DNA of 64,000 nucleotides from Pseudomonas delhiensis (GCF_900187975.1 NZ_FZPC01000011.1:62001-126000); one strand, 5' to 3'. Shown: positions 41,094-51,822, counted from the first letter of the stretch. Program-made: numbers and translations. The notes: generated by a model from the sequence alone, not told the origin.

Positions 41094-41123
41094 GCGTGGA
41101 TCACCGCGAGGGGCGATCCGGAT

Positions 41124-41199
<76 letters not shown>

Positions 41200-41284
41200 A
41201 TCAACTTGTTGCAACCTCCAGCTTCTGGCCGGAGGGTAACGCCATTTCGCTTTCCGTTCACCGCCGGGGCGATGACCGAGAATC

Positions 41285-41360
<76 letters not shown>

Positions 41361-41362
41361 AA

Positions 41363-41438
41363 TGGCGTCCCCTAGGGGACTCGAACCCCTGTTACCGCCG
41401 TGAAAGGGCGGTGTCCTAGGCCACTAGACGAAGGGGAC
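41363..41438 (-). tRNA. tRNA-Glu (UUC)
   Basis: 76 nt: acceptor GTCCCCT/AGGGGAC, anticodon loop CTTTCAC with anticodon TTC, T-arm GGTTCGAGTCC, encoded CCA. First gene of the operon, only 2 nt before the tRNA-Gly. Confidence 0.97.
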
Positions 41439-41511
41439 GCGGCCCGGAACTTACAACATTCTTTCCGGCTTCTTCGCTTTGCCTTTCGGCTTTCGCGTCG
41501 AAGTGGCGCGC

Positions 41512-41540
41512 ATTCTATGGAGCCTTTGGAGGGGCGTCAA
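41512..41540 (-). promoter_or_regulatory. Sigma-70 promoter of the tRNA-Glu/Gly/Gly operon
   Basis: On the minus strand TTGACG (41535-41540), a 17-bp spacer, then TAGAAT (41512-41517), followed by the GC-rich discriminator GCGCGCC typical of stringently controlled stable-RNA promoters. An A/T-rich block just upstream could serve as an UP element. Confidence 0.88.
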
Positions 41541-41655
41541 CCCTTCCGGAAAAAATTTTTTAAATCAAAGACTTCTGGTCAAATTTCGATCCGCCGCTAT
41601 GACCGGTGTCAGCGAGCCATTACACTCGGGAAAAATCCTTCAGGGAGTTTCCAAG

Positions 41656-42423
41656 GTGTCGCCACTCGTCATCACCGCCCTGGTCGTCGCCGGCATCGTC
41701 ATTCTGATCGCCATCGTCTTCATCAACCAGCAGCTGGAAAACCGCAAGCTGGAGAAGGCCCGGGAGAAAGCCGACCTGCAGGATCGCTTCCGCCGCTGCG
41801 GCGCCATCGCCGAGAGCCTGCCCGGCCAGTTCATCTCCGCGGACCTCAAGCTGCTGCTCAGCCGTTTCGAACTCAGCCTGGGCGAACGCCTGCTCAAGCT
41901 GGAAAAGACGCCCCAGGTGGCCGAGCGCGTCGCCGAGCTCAACCGCCTGGTGGGCCAGGGCAGCGCCATCGAGGTGCGCAACGCCCCGCAGCTGATCCTC
42001 ACCGAGGCCAAGGCCAAGGAAGTGCGCTTCCTCTTCGAGGGCCTGCACGCCCAAGTCAACCGCTTCGCCCAGGACGGCCTGCTGCCGCGCAACGACGCCC
42101 AGCGCTGGCTGAAGGAAATCCGCCACCTGCTCACCCAGCTGCATATAGAGTTCTTCACCAACGTCGGCCAGCAGGCGCTGCAGCAGAACCAGCCCCGCCA
42201 GGCCCGCCTGGCCTTCGAGCGCGGCGTGCAGTACCTGCAGAAGCAGGCCGACCTGGGCCGCTACCAGGCCCAGTTGAAGCAGCTGGAGCAGCAGCTCGAG
42301 CGCGCCAACGCGCTGGTCCTGGAAAGCAGCCGGCCCTCCCCCGAGGAAAACACCGAGCTGACCGAAGGCCTGAAGGCGCTGGACGAAGACGACATCTGGA
42401 AGAAGAAGAATCTCTACGACTGA
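41656..42423 (+). CDS. Conserved membrane-anchored helical protein of unknown function
   Basis: 255-residue protein. I use the GTG at 41656 because AGGGAG lies 8 nt upstream; the longer frame to an ATG at 41479 overlaps the tRNA promoter. One N-terminal membrane helix (SPLVITALVVAGIVILIAIV, residues about 2-24) is followed by a cytoplasmic, mostly helical, charged region (QLENRKLEKAREKADLQDRF; LTQLHIEFFTNVGQQALQQN) with a tetratricopeptide-like stretch RQARLAFERGVQYLQKQADL. It precedes a GST gene by 10 nt, forming an operon. No function recognised. Confidence 0.8.
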   Translation: MSPLVITALVVAGIVILIAIVFINQQLENRKLEKAREKADLQDRFRRCGAIAESLPGQFISADLKLLLSRFELSLGERLLKLEKTPQVAERVAELNRLVGQGSAIEVRNAPQLILTEAKAKEVRFLFEGLHAQVNRFAQDGLLPRNDAQRWLKEIRHLLTQLHIEFFTNVGQQALQQNQPRQARLAFERGVQYLQKQADLGRYQAQLKQLEQQLERANALVLESSRPSPEENTELTEGLKALDEDDIWKKKNLYD

Positions 42424-42433
42424 GGAGACCCGC

Positions 42434-43111
42434 ATGAGCCTGACCCTCTACGGCGCCGCCCTATCCCCCTTCGTCCGCAAGGTCCGCCTGTGCCTGGCGG
42501 AGAAGGGCCTGGACTACCAGCTGGAGAACGTCGACCCGTTCAACCCGCCGGACTGGTACGCCGACCTCAACCCGCTGCGACGCATCCCCGCTCTGCGCGA
42601 CGGCGACGTCACCCTGGCCGACTCCAGCGTCATCTGCCACTACCTGGAAGACCGCGATCCCCAGGCCACGCCCCTGTGCGGCGGCAGCGCCCTGGCCCGC
42701 GCGCGGATCAGCTGGCTGGAGAAATACGCCGACTACGAAGTGGCGCCCCTGGCCACCTTCACCGTGTTCCGCAACCGCGTGCTCAAACCGCTGATGGGCA
42801 AGCCGTGCGATGAGTCGGCGGTGGAAGGTGCGCTGCAGGAACGGCTGCCGCAGCACTTCGACTACCTGGAAGGCTGCCTGGGCGATGCCGGCTACTTCGT
42901 CGACGACCGCTTCAGCCTGGCGGACATCGCCGTGGCCTGCCAACTGGTGAACATGCGCCACGGCGGCGAAAGCCTGGATGCCGGGCGCTGGCCGCGCCTG
43001 GCCGCGCACTTCGAGCGCATGCTGCAGCGCCCTGCCCTGCAGGCGGTCCTCGAAGGCGAGGGGCGCATCATCGACAAGATCCGCGCCCGCATCGCCCAGG
43101 CGCCGGCCTGA
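42434..43111 (+). CDS. Glutathione S-transferase family protein
   Basis: 225-residue GST. N-terminal thioredoxin-like domain: LYGAALSPFVRKVRLCLAEK with the probable catalytic serine at about S12, cis-proline RRIPALRDGD (about 50-59) and DSSVICHYLEDRDP (about 64-77). C-terminal helical domain with DDRFSLADIAVACQ. No lens or metal ligands. Co-transcribed with the upstream membrane protein. Substrate unknown. Confidence 0.88.
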   Translation: MSLTLYGAALSPFVRKVRLCLAEKGLDYQLENVDPFNPPDWYADLNPLRRIPALRDGDVTLADSSVICHYLEDRDPQATPLCGGSALARARISWLEKYADYEVAPLATFTVFRNRVLKPLMGKPCDESAVEGALQERLPQHFDYLEGCLGDAGYFVDDRFSLADIAVACQLVNMRHGGESLDAGRWPRLAAHFERMLQRPALQAVLEGEGRIIDKIRARIAQAPA

Positions 43112-43137
43112 ATAGAAAGACGCCATGCAATTCCCTT

Positions 43138-43493
43138 GTAGGAGCGCGCCCTGCGCGCGAAATCGCGGGCAGGGCCCGCTCCTACAGGTGCGAGGGCAAC
43201 GCCGTGCCTCACGAAGCGCATAGGAGCACGGAATCGAGCGAGCAGGCCTGCGGCCCCCTCACCCTAACCCTCTCCCAGAGGGAGAGGGAACCGTTCGGAG
43301 TACATGGGTGTTTCGGCGTTAGCCGGCTAGCACAGGGATCGCCAGTTGAAACCAGGCCTCTTCTCGGCACGGACTAGCTCCCTCTCCCCCCCCCGGGGAG
43401 AGGGCTGGGGTGAGGGGAAAGCCCGAGCGCCGATGCCATTCCCCTGTAGGAGCGCGCCCTGCGCGCGATTTCGCGGGCTGGGCCCTCTCCTAC
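43138..43493. repeat. REP B elements flanking a CCCTCTCCC inverted repeat
   Basis: REP type B at 43138-43185 and a diverged type B at 43446-43493. Between them (about 43255-43419) lies an inverted pair: CCCCTCACCCTAACCCTCTC ... and its mirror GAGAGGGCTGGGGTGAGGGG, with a 10-C tract at about 43386-43395. The inner block is related to the inverted repeat at 6829-7105. No gene lies in this 390-bp interval. Confidence 0.85.
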
Positions 43494-43503
43494 AATCCGC
43501 GGT

Positions 43504-43986
43504 TCAGCAATCGGTCAGGCGCAGGAAGATCCCGGCCAGGTGCTCGATGCCGGCCTGGTCCTCGGCGCTGAAGCGGCCGATGCTCGGGCTGTCCAGGTCG
43601 AGCACGCCGATCAGCCGGCCGTCCTTGACCAGCGGCACCACCAGTTCGCTGTTGGAGGCGCTGTCGCAGGCGATGTGGCCCGGGAAGGCGTGCACGTCCT
43701 CGACCCGCTGCGTCTGGCGGGTGCGCGCCGCGGCGCCGCACACGCCCTTGGCGAAGGGGATGCGCACGCAGGCCACCTTGCCCTGGAACGGGCCCAGCAC
43801 CAGCTCCTCGTCCCTGTTCAGGTAGAAGCCGGCCCAGTTCAGGTCGCCCAGTTCATGGAACAGCAGGGCGGCGAACTGCGAGGCGTTGGCGATGAAGTCG
43901 CGCTCGTCGGCGAACAGCGCCTCGGCCTGCGCCGCCAGCAGCGCGTAGCCACCCAGCCCGGCGCCGGTCTGTTGCAGGTCGATCAT
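43504..43986 (-). CDS. msrC: Free methionine-(R)-sulfoxide reductase (GAF domain)
   Basis: 160-residue single GAF-domain enzyme that reduces free L-methionine-(R)-sulfoxide. The three family cysteines are present at C73, C83 and C107, with the same 10 and 24 spacing as in E. coli fRMsr (84/94/118). Other signature stretches: LNWAGFYLNRDEELVLGPFQ, IPFAKGVCGAAARTRQTQRV, ACDSASNSELVVPL and GVLDLDSPSIGRFS. The start overlaps the upstream ATPase stop by 4 nt. It complements the protein-bound sulfoxide reductase MsrB encoded 5 kb away. Confidence 0.92.
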   Translation of the reverse strand: MIDLQQTGAGLGGYALLAAQAEALFADERDFIANASQFAALLFHELGDLNWAGFYLNRDEELVLGPFQGKVACVRIPFAKGVCGAAARTRQTQRVEDVHAFPGHIACDSASNSELVVPLVKDGRLIGVLDLDSPSIGRFSAEDQAGIEHLAGIFLRLTDC

Positions 43987-44924
43987 GGTTCTTCTCCTTC
44001 GAGCAGTTGGCGGCCCACCCAGTAGCGGGCGAATTGATAGGCGCAGCGGCCGTTGCGGTTGCCGCGCCCGAGGGCCCAGCGGATGGCTTCCTTCTCCAGC
44101 GGCTCGTCCCAGGTGAAGGCCAGCCCGGACCTGCCGGCCAGCACCTCCACCCAATGCCGTACCACCTCCAGGAAGTGCTCCTGGCTGAAGGGATAGAACG
44201 ACAGCCACAGGCCGAAACGGTCGGACAGGGCGATCTTGTCCTCCACCGCCTCGCTGGGGTGCAGTTCGCCGTCGACCATCTTCCAGTTCTCGTTGTCGCT
44301 CTGCTTTTCCGAGACCAGGTGGCGGCGGTTGGAGGTGGCGTACAGCAGGACGTTCTCCGGGGCCTGTTCCAGCGAGCCGTCGAGCACGCTCTTGAGCACC
44401 CGGTAGTCGCCCTCGCCGGCATCGAACGACAGGTCGTCGCAGAACAGCACGAAGCGCTGCGGCAGGCCCTGCAGTTGCTCCACCACCCGCGGCAGGTCGG
44501 CCAGGTGGTCGCGCTCGATCTCGATCAGGCGCAGCCCGTCGTGGGCCAGCGCGGCCAGCAGCGCGCGCACCAGCGACGACTTGCCGGTGCCGCGGGCGCC
44601 CCACAGCAGGGCGTGGTTGGCCGGCTTGCCGGCGACGAACTGGCGGGTGTTGCGGGCCAGCTGCTCGCGCTGCTTGTCCACGCCCAGCAGGTCGTCCAGG
44701 CGCAGGTCGAGGTTCACCTGCAGCGCCTGCAGGTAACCGCTGCGGCCATCGCGGTGCCAGCGGGCGGCCAGGCAGCGCTGCCAGTCGATGGGCTCGCGCA
44801 GCGCCGGGAGCAACGGCTCCAGCCGGGCCAGCACGTTTTCCGCGCGGGCCAGGAAATCATTCAGACGGGAATCCACGGCTTTCTCCCAGGAATCTTCAGC
44901 GTACCGACGCTGGTATTCGGTCAT
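43983..44924 (-). CDS. AAA+ ATPase, DUF815 family
   Basis: 313-residue DUF815-family ATPase. Walker A GARGTGKSSL lies near residues 110-119, Walker B LFCDDLSFD near 160-168, and a sensor-type asparagine in LLYATSNRRHLVS near 198. The N-terminal 90 residues are helical. Members are widespread in proteobacteria but have no established role. Translationally coupled (4-nt overlap) to the methionine sulfoxide reductase gene. The start at 44924 lacks a strong ribosome site, but the next in-frame options remove conserved residues. Confidence 0.85.
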   Translation of the reverse strand: MTEYQRRYAEDSWEKAVDSRLNDFLARAENVLARLEPLLPALREPIDWQRCLAARWHRDGRSGYLQALQVNLDLRLDDLLGVDKQREQLARNTRQFVAGKPANHALLWGARGTGKSSLVRALLAALAHDGLRLIEIERDHLADLPRVVEQLQGLPQRFVLFCDDLSFDAGEGDYRVLKSVLDGSLEQAPENVLLYATSNRRHLVSEKQSDNENWKMVDGELHPSEAVEDKIALSDRFGLWLSFYPFSQEHFLEVVRHWVEVLAGRSGLAFTWDEPLEKEAIRWALGRGNRNGRCAYQFARYWVGRQLLEGEEP

Positions 44925-45017
44925 GTCACAGAGATGGCATCGCCTCTGCCGACAGCCTATCGGCTTGGGCTATGCTAGGCGCCAGAAAAGCACTCTCGAG
45001 GCGAAGTCCCGCACCTC

Positions 45018-47342
<2,325 letters not shown>

Positions 47343-47355
47343 GGCCGGCAGCGCC

Positions 47356-47823
47356 TCAGGACTCCAGCGCCAGCAGTTGCCCGAGCAGGTCGTCCAGGCG
47401 AACGCGCAGCTCGCCCATGGCGTCGAGGTCCAGGCCGCTGGCGCACAGCAGCGCCTCGCGCAGCGGCGCCACCTTCTCGCGCAGGGCGATGCCCTCCCCG
47501 CTCAGACCCAGGTGCACCTCGCGCTCGTCCTGCCGCGCCCGGCGGCGCTGCACCAGGCCGAGCTGCTCCAGGCGCTTGAGCAGCGGCGTGAGGGTGCCGG
47601 AGTCGAGCAGCAGGCGCTCGCCCAGGGCCTTCACGGTCGGCTGCGCGGGCGGGCGGTCCTGCCATTCCCACAGCACCAGCATCACCAGGTACTGCGGGTA
47701 GGTCAGGCCGAGGGCGTCGAGCATCGGCCGGTAGCCGCGGATGATCGCCCGCGAGGCGGCGTACAGGCGGAAGCACAGCTGGTTGTCCAGCAGCAGCGCC
47801 TGGTCCGGTTCGCGACGGCTCAT
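47356..47823 (-). CDS. ospR: MarR family peroxide/organic-hydroperoxide sensor OspR
   Basis: 155-residue MarR-type repressor of the OhrR/OspR group. The redox cysteine is C17 in LLLDNQLCFRLYAASRAI; the second cysteine (about C127, LLCASG) could form the regulatory disulfide. The winged helix is in PTVKALGERLLLDSGTLTPL, LKRLEQLGLVQRRRARQDER. The start overlaps the gpx stop by 4 nt, so the two are co-expressed, as in P. aeruginosa PA2825-PA2826. It should bind the palindrome at 48350-48373 and derepress on oxidation. Confidence 0.92.
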   Translation of the reverse strand: MSRREPDQALLLDNQLCFRLYAASRAIIRGYRPMLDALGLTYPQYLVMLVLWEWQDRPPAQPTVKALGERLLLDSGTLTPLLKRLEQLGLVQRRRARQDEREVHLGLSGEGIALREKVAPLREALLCASGLDLDAMGELRVRLDDLLGQLLALES

Positions 47824-48305
47824 CGCAGCAGCGCTTCGATCTCGGCGGCGAGTTCCTCCGGCTTGGTCAGCGGGGCGAAGCGCTTGACCCGGCTGCCGTC
47901 GCCGCTGACCAGGAACTTGGTGAAGTTCCACTTGATGCCCTGGCTGCCCAGCACGCCCGGCGCGCGCTTCTTCAACTGCACGTAGAGCGGGTGGGCGTCG
48001 GCGCCGTTGACGTCGATCTTCCTGAACAGCGGGAAGCTGACGCCGAAGTTCAGCTCGCAGAACTGCGAGATCTCGCCTTCGTCGCCCGGTTCCTGCTTGC
48101 CGAACTGGTTGCAGGGGAAGCCCAGCACCACCAGGCCCTTGTCGCGGTACTTCTCCCACAGCGCCTCCAGGCCCTTGTACTGCGGGGTGAAACCGCACTT
48201 GCTGGCGGTGTTCACCACCAGCAGCGCCTTGCCGCCGAAATCGGCCAGGGTCTTCTGCTCGCCCTTGATGGTCGTGCAGGGGATGTCCAGCAGTGCGTCG
48301 CTCAT
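47820..48305 (-). CDS. gpx: Glutathione peroxidase (thiol peroxidase type)
   Basis: 161-residue Gpx family peroxidase. The peroxidatic cysteine is in VNTASKCGFTPQYKGLEALW (about C36), the FPCNQFGKQEPGD motif (about 62-74) supplies the tetrad glutamine and the resolving cysteine, and KWNFTKFLV (about 125-133) the Trp/Asn of the site. The start at 48305 has GGAG upstream; a longer frame reaching 48362 begins inside the OspR palindrome and is rejected. Reduces organic and hydrogen peroxide. Confidence 0.93.
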   Translation of the reverse strand: MSDALLDIPCTTIKGEQKTLADFGGKALLVVNTASKCGFTPQYKGLEALWEKYRDKGLVVLGFPCNQFGKQEPGDEGEISQFCELNFGVSFPLFRKIDVNGADAHPLYVQLKKRAPGVLGSQGIKWNFTKFLVSGDGSRVKRFAPLTKPEELAAEIEALLR

Positions 48306-48349
48306 GGAAATGGCTCCGGGAAAGTGGGGGTGCGAGCAAGATAGCGCCC

Positions 48350-48373
48350 AATTAAATTGCACACAATTTAATT
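48350..48373 (-). promoter_or_regulatory. OspR/OhrR-type palindromic operator
   Basis: AATTAAATTG and CAATTTAATT form perfect 10-bp arms around CACA, centred 57 nt upstream of the gpx start. This AT-rich dyad resembles MarR/OhrR-type boxes and lies at the promoter of the gpx-ospR operon. Autoregulation by OspR is known in P. aeruginosa; binding here is inferred. Confidence 0.8.
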
Positions 48374-48380
48374 CTGCAGA

Positions 48381-48409
48381 AAAAAGGCCCGCCGTCGACC
48401 AGCGGGCCT
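48381..48409 (-). terminator. Terminator of msrB
   Basis: On the minus strand AGGCCCGC and GCGGGCCT form the stem, followed by TTTTTT. It begins 9 nt after the msrB stop codon and ends 8 nt before the OspR palindrome, insulating msrB from gpx. Confidence 0.88.
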
Positions 48410-48417
48410 CGCGCCGG

Positions 48418-48819
48418 TCAGGCGCCGTCGCGCGGCACCAGCTTCAGCGACGCCGAGTTGATGCAGTAGCGCAGCCCGGTCGGCCGCGGCCCGTCGGGGA
48501 AGACGTGGCCCAGGTGGGCTTCGCAGGCGGCGCAGCGCACCTCGATGCGGTGCATGCCGTGGCTGAAGTCCTCCAACTCGGCGATGGCCTGCTTCGACAC
48601 CGGCTGGAAGTAGCTCGGCCAGCCGCTGCCGGAATCGTACTTGGCGTCCGAGTCGAACAGCGCCGCGCCGCAGCACACGCAGTGGTAGACGCCGGGGGTC
48701 TTGGTCGCGTAGTACTCGCCGGTGAAGGCGCGCTCGGTGCCGCCCAGGCGGCAGATGTGGAACTGCTGTTCGTCGAGCTCCTCGCGCCAGCTTTCCAGGG
48801 GCTTCTCGATCTTTTCCAT
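48418..48819 (-). CDS. msrB: Peptide methionine-(R)-S-oxide reductase MsrB
   Basis: 133-residue MsrB, reducing methionine-R-sulfoxide in proteins. The structural zinc is held by the C-x2-C pairs CVCCG (about 46-50) and CAAC (about 95-98). The [11 protein letters not shown] substrate loop (about 63-73) and catalytic Cys in [13 protein letters not shown] (about C118) are present. GAGG precedes the start at 48819. Gene order with gpx and ospR is as in P. aeruginosa. A terminator-like hairpin sits between its promoter region and start codon. Confidence 0.95.
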   Translation of the reverse strand: MEKIEKPLESWREELDEQQFHICRLGGTERAFTGEYYATKTPGVYHCVCCGAALFDSDAKYDSGSGWPSYFQPVSKQAIAELEDFSHGMHRIEVRCAACEAHLGHVFPDGPRPTGLRYCINSASLKLVPRDGA

Positions 48820-48838
48820 CGCTGTACCTCGCAAGCTT

Positions 48839-48876
48839 GAAAAAAGCCCGTCCGCGCCCTTTCGCGGAAAACGGGC
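48839..48876 (-). terminator. Terminator-like hairpin in the msrB 5' leader (candidate attenuator)
   Basis: On the minus strand GCCCGT-TTT-CCGCG pairs with CGCGG-ACGGGC and is followed at once by TTTTTT, a complete intrinsic-terminator shape, ending 20 nt before the msrB start. No minus-strand gene lies upstream, so it can only act on the msrB transcript itself or on an unannotated RNA. Confidence 0.65.
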
Positions 48877-48941
48877 CGCACGTATGATGCGTGACGTCAT
48901 CGCCGGATGCAGAATCTGCCGCTCAAGGGATCATCGACGAT

Positions 48942-48968
48942 AAAAAAGCCTTTTTATGGGCTTTTTTT
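48942..48968 (+). terminator. Bidirectional terminator hairpin between msrB and alaA
   Basis: AAAAAAGCC / GGCTTTTTT, 9-bp stem with a T/A-rich loop, T-run on both strands. On the plus strand it lies 150 nt before alaA although no plus-strand gene ends here; a short RNA ending at this point is one explanation. Confidence 0.65.
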
Positions 48969-49120
48969 CGTTCGTTTCTCCGTCAACCAGGCGTTTTTTC
49001 AGTTTAACCGTCAGGACGCGCGAGATTCCGCACCTCGTATTGACGCCAGTCTGTCACCCGCGTTACAGCCTGCCAAGCCGGGCCCGGCCGCGGGAACCTT
49101 CATTTCGGGAACGCCACATC

Positions 49121-50332
49121 ATGCAGGTCAGCAAATCGAACAAGCTCGCCAACGTCTGCTACGACATCCGCGGGCCGGTGCTCAAGCACGCCAAACGCCT
49201 GGAAGAGGAAGGCCATCGCATCCTCAAGCTGAACATCGGCAACCCGGCGCCGTTCGGTTTCGAGGCCCCCGACGAAATCCTCCAGGACGTCATCCGCAAC
49301 CTGCCCACCGCCCAGGGCTACAGCGATTCCAAGGGCCTGTTCAGCGCGCGCAAGGCAGTGATGCAGTACTACCAGCAGAAACAGGTGGAAGGCGTCGGCA
49401 TCGAGGACATCTACCTGGGCAACGGCGTCTCCGAGCTGATCGTCATGGCCCTGCAGGCGCTGCTCAACAACGGCGACGAGGTGCTGATCCCGGCGCCCGA
49501 CTACCCGCTGTGGACCGCCTCGGTGTCGCTGGCCGGCGGCAAGCCGGTGCACTACCTGTGCGACGAGCAGGCCGGCTGGTTCCCCGACATCGCCGACATG
49601 CGGGCCAAGATCACCAGCAACACCAAGGCCCTGGTGCTGATCAACCCGAACAACCCCACCGGCGCGGTCTATTCCAGGGAAGTGCTGCTGGACATAGTCG
49701 AACTGGCGCGCCAGCACAACCTGGTGATCTTCTCCGACGAGATCTACGACAAGATCCTCTACGACGACGCCGTGCACATCTCCACTGCCTCCCTGGCGCC
49801 GGACGTGCTCTGCCTGACCTTCAACGGCCTGTCCAAGGCCTACCGGGTGGCCGGCTTCCGCTCCGGCTGGATCGCCATCTCCGGGCCCAAGCACAAGGCC
49901 CAGAGCTACATCGAGGGCCTGGACATCCTGGCCAACATGCGCCTGTGCGCCAACGTGCCCAGCCAGCACGCCATCCAGACCGCCCTGGGCGGCTACCAGA
50001 GCATCAACGACCTGGTGCTGCCCGGCGGCCGCCTGCTGGAACAGCGCAACCGCGCCTGGGAGCTGCTCAACGACATCCCCGGGGTCAGCTGCGTCAAGCC
50101 CATGGGGGCGCTCTACGCCTTCCCGCGCATCGACCCCAAGGTCTGCCCGATCCACAACGACGAGAAGTTCGTCCTCGACCTGCTGCTGTCCGAGAAGCTG
50201 CTGATCGTCCAGGGCACCGCCTTCAACTGGCCGTGGCCGGACCATTTCCGCGTGGTCACCCTGCCCCGCGTCGACGACCTGGAACAGGCCATCGGGCGCA
50301 TCGGCAGCTTCCTCGGGAGCTACCGCCAGTAA
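49121..50332 (+). CDS. alaA: Alanine aminotransferase AlaA
   Basis: 403-residue class I/II PLP-dependent aminotransferase, close to E. coli AlaA (405 residues), converting pyruvate and glutamate to alanine. The PLP lysine is K239 in NGLSKAYRVAGFRSGW. Other features: LKLNIGNPAPFGFEAPDEIL (about 35-54), AQGYSDSKGLFSARKAV (about 63-79), NGVSELIVMALQALL, and INPNNPTGAVY (about 171-181). The ATG at 49121 matches the family start; the frame upstream is not conserved. It precedes a small conserved gene by 2 nt. Confidence 0.93.
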   Translation: MQVSKSNKLANVCYDIRGPVLKHAKRLEEEGHRILKLNIGNPAPFGFEAPDEILQDVIRNLPTAQGYSDSKGLFSARKAVMQYYQQKQVEGVGIEDIYLGNGVSELIVMALQALLNNGDEVLIPAPDYPLWTASVSLAGGKPVHYLCDEQAGWFPDIADMRAKITSNTKALVLINPNNPTGAVYSREVLLDIVELARQHNLVIFSDEIYDKILYDDAVHISTASLAPDVLCLTFNGLSKAYRVAGFRSGWIAISGPKHKAQSYIEGLDILANMRLCANVPSQHAIQTALGGYQSINDLVLPGGRLLEQRNRAWELLNDIPGVSCVKPMGALYAFPRIDPKVCPIHNDEKFVLDLLLSEKLLIVQGTAFNWPWPDHFRVVTLPRVDDLEQAIGRIGSFLGSYRQ

Positions 50333-50334
50333 CC

Positions 50335-50781
50335 ATGGACCTGCAGATCGACGACTTCTACAAGGACGCCGCCGCCGGGATGCTCCTGCTCTACCAGGCC
50401 TTCCCGCGCAAGGTCGCCCTGTACGTGGAAGACCTCATCGGCCGCGAGGAGCACGACGAGTTCGGCCTGCCCAGCAAGCGCCACCAGGCCTGCCTGGGCG
50501 CGCTGCTGTGGCTGGCCGAGGAAGGCTACCTGCGCTACGACGGCTGCATCCGCCACGAGGCCCTGGACCAGGCCGTGCTCAGCGAAAAGGGCTTCCTGCG
50601 CCTGAGCCGCGCCCTGCCCCGCGGCAGCGCCGACGATCCGCAGCTGCCCGCCAGCGTGCGCCGCCAGCAGGCCACCCTCGCGCAGCAATTGCGTGACGCG
50701 CTGGCCGACGGGCATGGCGAGCGCATCTCGCGCCTGGCCCGGCTACTATTCGAATGCGGTGGCGTGGAAAAAGAGACATAG
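50335..50781 (+). CDS. Conserved hypothetical protein (PA2829-like)
   Basis: 148-residue soluble protein, helical, with no signal peptide. It starts 2 nt after the alaA stop codon, so it is translated from the alaA mRNA. Conserved stretches: DLQIDDFYKDAAAGMLLLYQ, FPRKVALYVEDLIGREEHDE and FGLPSKRHQACLGALLWLAE, followed by a winged-helix-like segment (EEGYLRYDGCIRHEALDQAV, LSEKGFLRLSRAL). The latter could be a DNA-binding or protein-binding wing. Function unknown; conserved place between alaA and htpX in Pseudomonas. Confidence 0.85.
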   Translation: MDLQIDDFYKDAAAGMLLLYQAFPRKVALYVEDLIGREEHDEFGLPSKRHQACLGALLWLAEEGYLRYDGCIRHEALDQAVLSEKGFLRLSRALPRGSADDPQLPASVRRQQATLAQQLRDALADGHGERISRLARLLFECGGVEKET

Positions 50782-50925
50782 TTTGAAATAGTCCCCACGT
50801 TGAATCGCCTAGGGGCCGACCGCATATACCCCGCATAATCCAGCCCGGCCCCGGAGCGCGCACGCCCGGGGCATCGGCGTGCCCCTGCGCGCCGTGCGCC
50901 CAAGTCGCGAGGAGAAGTCTTACCC

Positions 50926-51813
50926 ATGATGCGCATCCTGCTGTTCCTGGCCACCAACCTGGCGGTCGTGCTCGTCGCCAGCATCACCCTGAGCCTGCTC
51001 GGCTTCAACGGGGTCATGGCCGCCAACGGCATCGACCTCAACCTGCAAGCGCTGCTGGTCTACTGTGCCGTCTTCGGCTTCGCCGGCTCGATCATCTCGC
51101 TGTTCCTGTCCAAGTGGATGGCCAAGACCACCACCGGCACGGAAATCATCAGCCAGCCGCGCACCCGCCACGAGCAGTGGCTGCTGCAGACCGTCGAGCA
51201 GCTCTCTCGCGAAGCCGGCATCAAGATGCCCGAGGTGGGGATCTTCCCGGCCTACGAGGCCAACGCCTTCGCCACCGGCTGGAACCGCAACGACGCCCTG
51301 GTGGCCGTCAGCCAGGGCCTGCTCGAGCGCTTCTCGCCGGATGAAGTGCGCGCGGTGCTCGCCCACGAGATCGGCCACGTGGCCAACGGCGACATGGTCA
51401 CCCTGGCCCTGGTGCAGGGCGTGGTGAACACCTTCGTCATGTTCTTCGCGCGCATCTTCGGCAACTTCGTCGACAAGGCGGTGTTCAAGACCGAGGAAGG
51501 CCGCGGCCCGGCCTACTACATCGCGACCATAGTCGCGGAGCTGGTGCTGGGTATCCTCGCCAGCATCATCGTCATGTGGTTCTCGCGCCGCCGCGAGTTC
51601 CGCGCCGACGCCGCCGGCGCCCACCTGGCCGGCAGCAACGCGATGATCGCCGCGCTGCAGCGCCTGCGCGCCGAACAGGGCGTGCCGGTGCACATGCCCG
51701 ACAGCCTGACCGCCTTCGGCATCAACGGCGGGCTCAAGCATGGCCTCGCCGGCCTGTTCATGAGCCACCCGCCGCTGGAAGAACGCATCGAGGCGCTGCG
51801 CAACGCGCGCTGA
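50926..51813 (+). CDS. htpX: Membrane protease HtpX
   Basis: 295-residue M48B zinc metalloprotease of the inner membrane. Membrane helices at about 4-24 and 40-60, then two after the motif (about 160-180 and 195-215). HEIGH at residues 147-151 supplies H147, E148 and H151; E224 ([12 protein letters not shown]) is the third zinc ligand. Degrades damaged membrane proteins alongside FtsH. AGGAG precedes the ATG. Length is typical. Confidence 0.95.
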   Translation: MMRILLFLATNLAVVLVASITLSLLGFNGVMAANGIDLNLQALLVYCAVFGFAGSIISLFLSKWMAKTTTGTEIISQPRTRHEQWLLQTVEQLSREAGIKMPEVGIFPAYEANAFATGWNRNDALVAVSQGLLERFSPDEVRAVLAHEIGHVANGDMVTLALVQGVVNTFVMFFARIFGNFVDKAVFKTEEGRGPAYYIATIVAELVLGILASIIVMWFSRRREFRADAAGAHLAGSNAMIAALQRLRAEQGVPVHMPDSLTAFGINGGLKHGLAGLFMSHPPLEERIEALRNAR

Positions 51814-51822
51814 CCGCGTCGA

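Noticed and set aside
48306-48362. Longer gpx start at 48362
   Set aside because: It would place the start codon inside the OspR palindrome, and the extension does not resemble Gpx.
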